From assembly GCA_965226475.1 (NCBI GenBank), contig CBDDDJ010000005.1:310001-374000 (forward strand): a stretch of 64,000 nucleotides of DNA. Direction: 5' to 3'. The notes beneath the pieces are model-generated. The model worked only from the letters and a program-made list of their open reading frames with translations, did not search any database and was not told the DNA's origin. Below, in pieces: positions 10,836 to 18,650 of this stretch; within the stretch, counting starts at the first letter, position 1, and each line of letters opens with the position of its first letter. This DNA comes from JASLMY01 sp965226475. GTDB lineage: Bacteria > Pseudomonadota > Alphaproteobacteria > GCA-2731375. Both the position numbers and the translations under genes were made by a program.

Positions 10836-11765
10836 GTGTCTGGCCCGAAAAGAGTTGAGTGATTTCAGTCAGTTGTGATTCACTGTTTGTATTTAGCAAC
10901 CAGGGAGACACAACATGTGGACCAAAATCACTCGCCCGAAGTATGAACGCGACCTGCTGCGCTACGCAAGCGACCTGACGGATGGAGAATGGAAGGTGCT
11001 GGAGCCGTTGCTGCCTCGCGCCAAAGCGCTGGGACGGCCTCGGACGACGGCATTGCGCGAGGTGGTGAACGCGATCCTCTACCTACTGCGTAGCGGCTGT
11101 CCATGGCGCATGCTGCCCCGGGACTTCCCGCCACGCTCGACGGTGCAGCGCTACTTTTATCTCTGGCGGGACGACGGCACCTGGTCCGAGGTCAACCGGC
11201 AACTGCTGGTCGCGGCGCGCGAGGCCGAGGGCCGCGCGGCCGGCCCGTCGGCCGGTATCATCGACAGTCAGAGCGTAAAAACCACGGAAAGCGGCGGTAT
11301 CCGGGGCTTCGACGCCGGAAAGAAAGTCAAGGGCCGCAAGCGTCACATCCTCACCGACACCGGCGGCCTGCTGGTCGCGGTCGTGGTCCACGGCGCCGAG
11401 ATCCAGGACCGCGACGGCGCGCCGGCGGTGTTCGCCGCCATCCCCCGCCACTTTCCCCGCCTGCGCCACGTCTTCGCCGACGGCGCCTATGCCGGGCCCA
11501 AGCTCGAGGGCGCACTGAAGCGGATCGGCCGCTGGTCGCTGGAGATCGTCAACCGTCCCGCGGGCGTGAAGGGCTTCCAACTCCTGCCCCGCCGATGGGT
11601 CGTCGAGCGCACGCTCGCCTGGCTCAATCGAAACCGGCGGCTGGCCAAGGACTTCGAGACGGCCATCGAGACCGCCGAGGCCTGGATCTTCCTCGCCAGC
11701 ATCCAACTCCTCACGCGCCGTCTCGCAAGAGCCTGAAAACACTCGATTCATTTCGAGTCGGACTC
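10836..11765 (+). mobile_element. IS5-family insertion sequence (930 bp)
   Basis: Complete element. The imperfect terminal inverted repeats match at about 28 of 37 positions (left end begins GTGTCTGGCCCGAAA; right end, read inward, begins GAGTCCGACTCGAAA). A 3-bp target duplication TAA lies at 10833-10835 and 11766-11768. The size, single transposase and TNA-type duplication fit the IS427-like group of the IS5 family. It sits inside the methyltransferase gene in the same orientation. Confidence 0.9.
10915..11736 (+). CDS. IS5-family transposase
   Basis: A 273-aa single-ORF DDE transposase. It has an N-terminal DUF4096-like region (LTDGEWKVLEPLLP ... LRSGCPWRMLPRDFPPRSTV), then the catalytic residues D117 (IIDSQSVKT), D189 (VFADGAYAG) and E231 in WVVERTLAWLNRNRRLAKDFE. 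It is full length with no internal stop, so it is probably functional. The GGGAGA just before ATG 10915 is a good ribosome site. Confidence 0.95.
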   Translation: MWTKITRPKYERDLLRYASDLTDGEWKVLEPLLPRAKALGRPRTTALREVVNAILYLLRSGCPWRMLPRDFPPRSTVQRYFYLWRDDGTWSEVNRQLLVAAREAEGRAAGPSAGIIDSQSVKTTESGGIRGFDAGKKVKGRKRHILTDTGGLLVAVVVHGAEIQDRDGAPAVFAAIPRHFPRLRHVFADGAYAGPKLEGALKRIGRWSLEIVNRPAGVKGFQLLPRRWVVERTLAWLNRNRRLAKDFETAIETAEAWIFLASIQLLTRRLARA

Positions 11766-11867
11766 TAAGGCGGAAGTGGACTCCTGCCTCGCGACGGCGG
11801 GCATGAAAGTCCAGACATACAGTGTCCGCTCGGCCATGCACTGCTACGTCGCAGAGAAGTTAGGTGA

Positions 11868-12914
11868 ATGAATCACCCGACACTCGAAATTGTCGCGACT
11901 CACAATAGGCACTACCCGTTATGCTTCCACTCAGGCATCCTCTACAGTCGACGGGGGACCCGGCTCTACAAATGGCCCAAACTAGACGGCAGCCCACAGG
12001 TCGTCGGTCGACTCGATTTGCCTGGGTTGCAAAATGCGTTATCGCGTTTTCGTCCGCTGGAACGTCTGTTGCGTCTTGGAATTTCGCATCTTGTCACGAC
12101 TTCAGCGGGCTGGCAGCTGGCGATTGCCAACAAACGCATCTTCCGCGCCGACGGCGAGGGTGGCGCCTGGCACGAGTGCGGGCGTGTGAGAGTGGGGTCT
12201 CGACCGATGCGATTTGGTGCCACGGCTCCGTCGAACGACTGCGTCTACATCGCCGAAAACTTCTCCAACGCCGAGAGGGACATCGTCAGGTTGCTGGCCG
12301 TTTCGAAAGACGGGCAGGTGCGCAATGCCCATGAGTTTCCGCGTCACGCGATACGGCATATTCACCTCGTGCAGTACGATCCCTTTGCCGACTCGCTTTG
12401 GGTCGCGACCGGCGACTACGGACGCGAGTGCCGCATCTTGCAAAGCGAAGGTGACTTCGAGACGTTAAGACTCGTGGGCTCTGGCGACCAATCATGGCGG
12501 GCGACTTGCCTTCTGTTTGCGCGGGACGCGGTGTACTGGGGCATGGACAGCCCGACGGAACGTGCATTCATTGTGCGGTGGGACCGGCTGACCGGCAAGC
12601 GCGAGTTCGTCGCGGAATTGCCGGGACCGATTTGGCACGGGGCGATCAATGAGGACGGTTGGTTTACGTTCTCCACGACAGTGGAGCCGAGTGTTACCCT
12701 GAAAGACAACAGGGCTCACATCTGGAGTGGCAAGGGTGGTAGGAACTTCGCCGAAGTCGCTTCCTACGAAAAGGATGCATGGTCCGGGAGATGGTTCCAG
12801 TTCGGGCTGGTGTATTTCCCCCTCGGCGTCGCGCCGGACGATTACCTGGTTTTCTGCGGCAATGCGCTAAAAGGGTGTGACAACGAGATGATCGTCGGCC
12901 GGCTACGGGCTTAG
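11868..12914 (+). CDS. Unknown protein, probable beta-propeller
   Basis: 348 aa, not assigned to a named family with confidence. The sequence is a series of short strands with Trp/Gly-rich turns (SLWVATGDYGRECRILQSEG, VYWGMDSPTE, IVRWDRLTGKREFVAELPGP, IWHGAINEDGWFTFSTTVEP), the pattern of a sialidase- or NHL-like beta-propeller. No signal peptide or membrane segment is seen. The ATG overlaps the stop of the original methyltransferase gene (ATGA at 11868-11871), so the two were co-translated. The IS5 insertion upstream probably lowers its expression. Proteins of this appearance are often found in saccharide-biosynthesis islands, which would fit a methyltransferase partner; this is inference. 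Confidence 0.6.
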   Translation: MNHPTLEIVATHNRHYPLCFHSGILYSRRGTRLYKWPKLDGSPQVVGRLDLPGLQNALSRFRPLERLLRLGISHLVTTSAGWQLAIANKRIFRADGEGGAWHECGRVRVGSRPMRFGATAPSNDCVYIAENFSNAERDIVRLLAVSKDGQVRNAHEFPRHAIRHIHLVQYDPFADSLWVATGDYGRECRILQSEGDFETLRLVGSGDQSWRATCLLFARDAVYWGMDSPTERAFIVRWDRLTGKREFVAELPGPIWHGAINEDGWFTFSTTVEPSVTLKDNRAHIWSGKGGRNFAEVASYEKDAWSGRWFQFGLVYFPLGVAPDDYLVFCGNALKGCDNEMIVGRLRA

Positions 12915-12952
12915 GTTTGGCTACGGTGCTAAGCAGATACAAAAAAATGGGA

Positions 12953-12999
12953 TAATCCGGGGACAGTTACCGCTAATCCTAATCCGGGGACAGTTACCG
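12953..12999. repeat. Two direct copies of a 20-bp motif
   Basis: The 20-bp string TAATCCGGGGACAGTTACCG occurs at 12953-12972 and again at 12980-12999. The GGGGACAGTTACC core is, from memory, often seen beside REP-associated Y1 (IS200-like) transposase genes in proteobacteria. No such transposase is visible here, so this may be a relic end. Confidence 0.7.
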
Positions 13000-13383
13000 A
13001 ATTTCGAACCAAGCGTCGGGTGGAGTGAGGGTCCAGTGCAGGCTAGAAATCGTTAACACTCCCTGGAATTCCGCATAATGGCAAATATACCTCTCGGGGC
13101 GGGTGAGCGGTGGGTGTCGGAGGCGGCTCATCGGGTGTCAAAACCTGTCGCGAAAGAGCCCGAATTGGCCCGAAACGGGGATTCCGGATTGGCACGGGGC
13201 GCGAACAGCCAAATCGTCCTGGCGTCATCATGGCGTCGTTACGCGCCGCGCTCCGATGGCATGCGGCCAAGCCATCCTTCCATGCGCTGTCGCTTGATGA
13301 AAGCACACTTGCAGGAGCACGCCACTTTACTTGTACTGTATTATAGAAGAGCCGATGCAATGATCTATTGACGGCTCCGTCTC
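13000..13383. other. Intergenic stretch upstream of the first RTX gene
   Basis: About 380 bp in which I find no gene, RNA or clear promoter. Short frames on both strands are not protein-like. It may contain the promoter of the RTX locus. Confidence 0.5.
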
Positions 13384-13569
13384 ATGGAGATTGGAAGCAT
13401 GTTCGATTTCTTCTTGCGGAAAGGCGCGGCGCGGCCCGATGGCGGGGCGAACGGGCGCCGCCGAGGGGGATCGGACCCGGTGGGCACGGTACCGGGCACC
13501 GGCGCCACCGACTCCGCATCGACCCATGATTCATCGGCTTTGGGGGCTTCGGGAGCCTCGGGGCCATGA
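13384..13569 (+). CDS. Possible small leader ORF coupled to the RTX gene
   Basis: 61 codons from ATG 13384 (or the internal ATG 13399, MFDFFLRKG). The stop overlaps the ATG of the RTX gene as ATGA at 13566-13569. The product starts with a short hydrophobic/basic stretch and continues as a Gly/Ser/Asp/Ala-rich, apparently disordered tail ending ASTHDSSALGASGASGP. The overlap is what a translationally coupled leader would show. It could equally be the true N-terminus of the RTX protein separated by a one-base frame change, or a chance frame in GC-rich DNA. Confidence 0.35.
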   Translation: MEIGSMFDFFLRKGAARPDGGANGRRRGGSDPVGTVPGTGATDSASTHDSSALGASGASGP

Positions 13570-16500
13570 GCACGCTTCTGATCGGCGGCTCCGGCCCGGA
13601 CAGCCTGACCGGCAACGCTGGCGACGATACGCTGATCGGCGGCGCGGGCGCGGACACGCTGCGGGGAGCGAGCGGCGACGACCTGCTGATCGGCGGCTCC
13701 GGCGCGGACAGCCTGATCGGCAATGCGGGCGACGACACGCTGGTGGGCGGCGTGGGCGGCGACGTCTTGAATGGCGGCTCGGGCACGGACCTGGCGAGTT
13801 ACGCGGCCTCGTCCGCCGGTATCGATATCCGTCTGTGGCGCGGCACGGCCTCGGGCGGCGATGCGGCCGGCGACAGCTTGACGGGGATCGAGAACCTCAT
13901 CGGCAGCGCCCATACGGACCGCCTGGAAGGCGACAGCGGCGCGAACGTCATTACGGGAGGTGCTGGAAACGACACGCTGCGGGGATCGAACGGCGACGAC
14001 CTGCTCACCGGCGGCGCCGGCGCGAACCTGATCCGGGGCGGGGCGGACGACGATACGATGATCGGCGGCGCCGGGGCCGACGTGCTGGAGGGCGGCAGCG
14101 AAACGGACACGGCGAGCTACGCCGGCTCGTCCGCGGGCATTGATATCCGTCTGTGGCGCGGCACGGCCTCGGGCGGCGATGCGGCCGGCGACAGCTTGAC
14201 GGGGATCGAGAACCTCATCGGCAGCGCCCACGCGGACCGCCTGGAAGGCGACAGCGGCGCGAACGTCATTACCGGAGGTGCGGGAAACGACACCCTGCGG
14301 GGATCGAACGGCGACGACCTGCTGACCGGCGGCGCCGGCGCGAACTTGATCCGGGGCGGGGCGGACGACGATACGCTGATCGGCGGCGCCGGGGCCGACA
14401 CGCTGGAGGGCGGCACGGAGGACGATCTGCTGATCGGCGGCGGCGGGACGGACACGGCGAGCTACGCGGACTCGTCGGCCGGCGTCGACGTACGTCTTTG
14501 GGCGGGCACGGGCGCCGACGGCGACGCGGCGGGCGATAGCTTGACGGGGATCCAGAACCTCATCGGCAGCGCACACAGGGATAGCCTGGAGGGCTCCAAC
14601 GGCGCGAACATCATTACGGGTGGCGCGGGGAACGACGGGCTGAAGGGACACCGCGGCGACGATACGCTGATCGGCGGCGCCGGGGCCGACACGCTGGAGG
14701 GCGGCAATGAGGACGATCTGCTGATCGGGCGCGCGGGCGCGGACCACCTTTTGAGCGGCGTCCGCTTCGTGACGGGAACAATATTAGAGAACCGAGAGCG
14801 CGAAGAGGATGAGGAGGACTTCAACGACACGCTGGTGGGCGGCGCCGGCGCGGACTACCTTACCGGCGGCGCGGGCGGGGACCTGGCGAGTTATGCAACC
14901 TCGCCCGCCGGTGTCGACGTCCGCCTGGGGGCCGGCACGGCCGCGGGTGGCGATGCGGCCGGCGATAGCTTGACGAAAAGCGAGAGCCTGGAAGGCAGCG
15001 CCTTTGCCGACCGCCTGGACGGTGATGATTTCGCGAACCGGCTCGACGGCGGCGCGGGCGCGGATACCCTGCATGGAGGTCTGGGCAACGACCTGCTCAT
15101 CGGCGGCTCCGGCCCGGACAGCCTGATCGGCAATCTGGGCGACGACACGCTGGTGGGCGGTGCGGGCGCGGACCTGCTGAACGGCGGCCAAGGCGGGGAC
15201 CTGGCGAGCTATGCGACCTCGTCCGCCGGTGTCGACGTCCGTCTGGGGGTCGGCACGGGCTCGGGTGGCGATGCGACCGGCGACACCTTGACGGGGATCG
15301 AGCATCTCGAGGGCAGCGCGTACGACGACACGCTGGTGGGCGGCGCGGGCGCGAATGTGCTGAATGGCGGCTCCGGCACGGACCTGGCGAGTTATGCGAC
15401 CTCGTCCGCCGGTGTCGATGTCCGTTTGGGGCCCGGCACGGGCAGGGGTGGCGATGCGAGTGGCGACACACTTACGGGCATCGAGAACCTCGAGGGCAGC
15501 CGAGGTCGAGATCTGCTCGAAGGTGACTCCGGGGCAAACGAAATCCATGGCGGCAAGGGTTCGGACACTCTCCGAGGATTAGAGGGCAATGATTTCATCG
15601 ACGGCGGCTCCGGCACGGACCTGGCAAGTTATGCGACCTCGTCGGCCGGCGTGGATGTCCGTTTGGGGGCCGGCACGGCCACGGGTGGTGACGCGACTGG
15701 CGATACCTTGACGGGCATCGAGAACCTGGAGGGCGGCGCGCCCGCCGATCGTCTGGACGGCGACGGCGGCGCCAACCAGATCAACGGCCGCGGGGGCCCG
15801 GATACCCTGCGCGGCGCTCTGGGCGACGACCTGCTCATCGGCGGCTCCGGCCGGGACAGCCTGATCGGCAATCTGGGCGACGACACGCTGGAGGGCGGCA
15901 TGGGCAAGGATGTGCTGAATGGCGGCTCCGGCACCGACCTGGCGAATTATGCCGCGTCGCCCGCCGGTGTCGACGTCCGTCTGGGGGCCGGCACGGCCGC
16001 GGGTGGCGATGCGGCCGGCGATAGCTTGACGAACATCGAGAACCTGGAGGGCAGCGCCTTTGCCGACCGTCTGGACGGCGATGGCGGCGCGAACCGGATC
16101 ATCGGCCGGGCGGGCGCGGATACGCTTCACGGCGCTCTGGGCGACGACCTGCTCTTCGGCGGCTCCGGCGCGGACAGCCTGATCGGCAACGCGGGCGACG
16201 ACACGCTGGTCGGCGGCCCGGGCGCGGATGTGGTGAATGGCGGCTTCGGCACGGATTTCGCGAGCTTCGCGACCTCGTCCGCCGGTGTCGACGTGCGTTT
16301 GCATCTCGGCACGGCCTCGGGTGGCCATGCGGCCGGCGATAGCTTGATGAACATCGAGAACCTGGAGGGCAGCGCCTTTGCCGACCGCCTGGACGGCGAC
16401 GCCGGCGCGAACGAGATCACCGGCGGCACGAGCTCGGATACCTTGCGTGGGTATCAGGGCGACGATCTGCTGACCGGCGGCGGCGGCGCGGATAGCCTTC

Positions 16501-16904
16501 TAGGCGGCGCGGACGACGACACGCTGGTGGGCGGCGTGGGCAACGATAGCCTGACCGGAAATGGCGGCGAGGATACATTTTTCTACATTGACCTTTCCGA
16601 CGGAACGGTCGTCACCGCGAACGAAACGGTGGTGGCGAGCGGCCTGAATACGGATCGGGTAACGGACTTTGTATCCGGCTTGGACGGTTTCGCACTCGAT
16701 TCATCGAACTACGACGCCCTGGCCGCCTTTGAAACCATCGCGCAGCCCTACGACGGAACCAACTCGACCCTATCCTCGGGATCCGCATTGATCTTCGACG
16801 GCACGCATTTGCTCTACGACCCCGACGTCGCCGCCCCGGGCTACACGGTTGTCGCCCAGGTCGACGGCGACCCCGTCGCGTCCACCGATGTGTCCTTCGT
16901 TTGA
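13566..16904 (+). CDS. RTX-type calcium-binding repeat protein, type I secretion C-terminus
   Basis: An 1112-aa Asp/Gly-rich protein made almost wholly of hemolysin-type nonapeptide repeats (GGxGxDxLx; e.g. IGGSGPDSLTGNAGDDTLIG). The repeats form nine larger modules: RTX rows, then a conserved segment of the type DLASYATSSAGVDVRLGAGT, GGDAxGDSLTxIENLEGS and ADRLDGDxGAN. Near residues 393-420 an acidic non-repeat insert (NREREEDEEDFND) breaks the pattern. The last ~115 residues (from FFYIDLSDGTVV) are non-repetitive, with DGTNSTLSSGSALIFDGTHLLYDP, and end in a hydrophobic tail (DVSFV), as expected of a type I secretion signal. Calcium-dependent folding outside the cell is family knowledge. No ABC exporter or TolC gene is in the window. 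No enzymatic domain is seen; a structural or adhesive role is inferred. Confidence 0.85.
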   Translation: MSTLLIGGSGPDSLTGNAGDDTLIGGAGADTLRGASGDDLLIGGSGADSLIGNAGDDTLVGGVGGDVLNGGSGTDLASYAASSAGIDIRLWRGTASGGDAAGDSLTGIENLIGSAHTDRLEGDSGANVITGGAGNDTLRGSNGDDLLTGGAGANLIRGGADDDTMIGGAGADVLEGGSETDTASYAGSSAGIDIRLWRGTASGGDAAGDSLTGIENLIGSAHADRLEGDSGANVITGGAGNDTLRGSNGDDLLTGGAGANLIRGGADDDTLIGGAGADTLEGGTEDDLLIGGGGTDTASYADSSAGVDVRLWAGTGADGDAAGDSLTGIQNLIGSAHRDSLEGSNGANIITGGAGNDGLKGHRGDDTLIGGAGADTLEGGNEDDLLIGRAGADHLLSGVRFVTGTILENREREEDEEDFNDTLVGGAGADYLTGGAGGDLASYATSPAGVDVRLGAGTAAGGDAAGDSLTKSESLEGSAFADRLDGDDFANRLDGGAGADTLHGGLGNDLLIGGSGPDSLIGNLGDDTLVGGAGADLLNGGQGGDLASYATSSAGVDVRLGVGTGSGGDATGDTLTGIEHLEGSAYDDTLVGGAGANVLNGGSGTDLASYATSSAGVDVRLGPGTGRGGDASGDTLTGIENLEGSRGRDLLEGDSGANEIHGGKGSDTLRGLEGNDFIDGGSGTDLASYATSSAGVDVRLGAGTATGGDATGDTLTGIENLEGGAPADRLDGDGGANQINGRGGPDTLRGALGDDLLIGGSGRDSLIGNLGDDTLEGGMGKDVLNGGSGTDLANYAASPAGVDVRLGAGTAAGGDAAGDSLTNIENLEGSAFADRLDGDGGANRIIGRAGADTLHGALGDDLLFGGSGADSLIGNAGDDTLVGGPGADVVNGGFGTDFASFATSSAGVDVRLHLGTASGGHAAGDSLMNIENLEGSAFADRLDGDAGANEITGGTSSDTLRGYQGDDLLTGGGGADSLLGGADDDTLVGGVGNDSLTGNGGEDTFFYIDLSDGTVVTANETVVASGLNTDRVTDFVSGLDGFALDSSNYDALAAFETIAQPYDGTNSTLSSGSALIFDGTHLLYDPDVAAPGYTVVAQVDGDPVASTDVSFV

Positions 16905-17187
16905 TCGAAGAGCGGTAGAGTCCCCATGCCTGGAAAGCTCACCGCCACCGACGGTTATCCCTTTACAAATATTCAGCTTCCCCCATATATACACTTAGCA
17001 TTGAGCACGACGGCATGATCACGCATCTCCATGGCCGCGCCTCGACGTGATGCGAGGCTCATGCCGATATCGGCTATGATCGATAGATAGGTGGTTGCGA
17101 GGCGAGGCTCTCGATGTCTGGATTAGCCATTACGGGAAGCTCGGGCGACGACACGATTCTCGGCACCTCGGGAAACGATACCCTCGG

Positions 17188-18650
17188 GGCGATGTCCCGC
17201 CCGATGTTGAAAAGGGCGAGGTAGGCATCGTGTGATTTCGAGGCTACGCGGCCTCGTCGATGTCTTCAATGGCGGCCTTTCGTTTTGCCTTCTCGACGGC
17301 GTCACGCAAGGCGGCGTGGAGGACGGGGAGTTGCCTGTAGGCCTTGAGGCGGCGGAAGGTTTTCTTGGCCTCCAGAAGGCCGGCGGCGGTCCAGCGCAGC
17401 GCCATCTCGGCGTTGCGCCAGCGCTTGACGTTGCGTTGCACGGTCCTGACCGTGCCCAGCGCGTTCTCGATCGCGTTGGTGCAGGCCAGCGCGCGGCGGA
17501 GTTCCGGGGGCAGGCCGAGGCGGATGACGGTGAGGATCTCGTCGAGGCCCTCCAGGATGGTGGCGGAGACGCCGGGCGCATCGTGTTCCAGGCGGCGGGC
17601 GAGATTGCGCAAGAGCCGCTCGGCCTTGTCCGCGTCGCCCTGGTCCCAGGCCTGGCGCAAGGCCTTGCGGACGCCCGCGTGCAGGCTCTCGTCCAGCCGG
17701 TCTGTGATGTTGCGCCCCTTGTGCACCTGGCAACGCTGGATCAGCGCCGCATGCCCGAAGCTCCGCCGGATCGCCTTGGAGAGCGCCTTGGCGCCGTCGA
17801 CGATGTAGAGCCGGGGGCGCTCGGGATCGAGGCCGCGATCGATCAGGTTGTCGAGCAGGGCTTGCACCGTGGCCGTGTTCTCCGTCGCGCCCTCGGCCAG
17901 GCCCAGCACGTGCTTCTCGCCGCCCGCGTCGATACCGATCGCCGCCACCATCACGTGATCGCCGACATGAAGCCCGTCGATCTGGACGACCAGAAGATCC
18001 AGTTCCTCCAGCCGGCTCGCCAGCCAAGCCTTCAGCTTCGAGCGCGTCAGGGCCACGAAGCGGCGCGAGACCGCCGACTTCGAACTCCCGTCCCCCGCCG
18101 CCGACGGCAGATCGCCGCCCGCGTCCGCCGGCAGACGCACCGCGCGGCCATACTTGCGGGTCGAGACGTTCATCACCATCAGGTTCATCGCCCAGGCGTG
18201 CAGCAGCTCGGGATCCGACATCAGCTCGAAGCTCGGCAAACTCAGCTCCCCGCCGCCCGGCTCGCGCACCCGGGGGCGCTCGAGCTTCACCCTCGCCCCC
18301 TGGAAGGCCAGCTCGCTCGTGGTCGTGCCCCAGCGATGGCCCCGGCGCTCGGCCGTGCGGGCATGACGCGGGCCGCACACGGCCTCCGCGTCCGCCGCCA
18401 GCATCTCGGCCAGCGCCTCGATGCCGGCCAGAAGGCAGAAGCGATCGACGCTCACGCGAAGATCCTTGTAGGCATCCGATAGCGGCGGCACCGGCATCGG
18501 CAATGGATGTTCCAGGGCTTTGGAGGAAGGCGCGTTCCGTGTAGTCTCGCTCATGGCGTCGTTCTCCTAATCGGATTAAGCACCCAGAGCCTAACGGCTC
18601 CAGGCGAACGACGCCTACCCCAACTTTTCAACATGACTCGGGACATCCCC
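17188..18650 (-). mobile_element. IS256-family element, copy A (1463 bp)
   Basis: The terminal inverted repeats begin GGCGATGTCCCG (left) and GGGGATGTCCCG (right, read inward) and share ATGTTGAAAAG and GTAGGC further in. A 9-bp target duplication TACCCTCGG lies at 17179-17187 and 18651-18659. One transposase ORF is on the minus strand. It is inserted in the second RTX gene; removal with one duplication copy re-joins the RTX reading frame exactly. Confidence 0.93.
17244..18554 (-). CDS. IS256-family (Mutator-type) transposase, copy A
   Basis: A 436-aa DDE transposase. It has zinc-ribbon-like N-terminal features (CGPRHARTAERRGHRWGTT) and catalytic Asp residues in VVQIDGLHVGDH and LYIVDGAKALSKA. 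The C(2)H-type segment is IQRCQVHKGRNI, and the catalytic Glu lies in CTNAIENALG followed by RNVKRWRN. It is full length and uninterrupted. It is a close homologue, by eye roughly four-fifths identical, of the transposase at 23067-24365, so the two copies are related but distinct elements. Confidence 0.95.
   Translation of the reverse strand: MSETTRNAPSSKALEHPLPMPVPPLSDAYKDLRVSVDRFCLLAGIEALAEMLAADAEAVCGPRHARTAERRGHRWGTTTSELAFQGARVKLERPRVREPGGGELSLPSFELMSDPELLHAWAMNLMVMNVSTRKYGRAVRLPADAGGDLPSAAGDGSSKSAVSRRFVALTRSKLKAWLASRLEELDLLVVQIDGLHVGDHVMVAAIGIDAGGEKHVLGLAEGATENTATVQALLDNLIDRGLDPERPRLYIVDGAKALSKAIRRSFGHAALIQRCQVHKGRNITDRLDESLHAGVRKALRQAWDQGDADKAERLLRNLARRLEHDAPGVSATILEGLDEILTVIRLGLPPELRRALACTNAIENALGTVRTVQRNVKRWRNAEMALRWTAAGLLEAKKTFRRLKAYRQLPVLHAALRDAVEKAKRKAAIEDIDEAA

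Larger units (their letters stand above)
10048..11871 (+). pseudogene. SAM-dependent methyltransferase interrupted by an IS5-family element
   Basis: Class I methyltransferase. The N-terminal ~45 residues resemble a Trm112-like leader that has lost its cysteines (IAPLIRDPVSRDQVVLEDG). The Rossmann core has motif I GFDVGCGPGR near residue 100, the acidic end of strand 2 in VIAVDLS, VVHHTPDP and LKPGGRLYLRLLN. After codons GTG ACT AAG the IS (10836-11765) begins, so the reading continues into the element and stops at 10878. The original 3' end survives at 11766-11871 and re-joins in frame once the IS and one TAA copy are removed, giving VTKAEVDSCLATAGMKVQTY ... and ending AEKLGE, about 306 residues in all. 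Its TGA overlaps the ATG of the next gene, showing they were one operon. Start 10048 is chosen from domain fit; no clear Shine-Dalgarno is visible. The substrate is unknown. Confidence 0.85.

Noticed and set aside
13365..16429. Long minus-strand frames opposite the RTX gene (Ala/Val/Arg or Pro/Ser-rich repeats)
   Set aside because: Mirror images of the RTX DNA repeats; no start signals and low-complexity products.
13566..16560. Possible CRISPR-like periodic repeats
   Set aside because: The repeats are coding nonapeptide RTX rows without constant spacers, and there are no cas genes.
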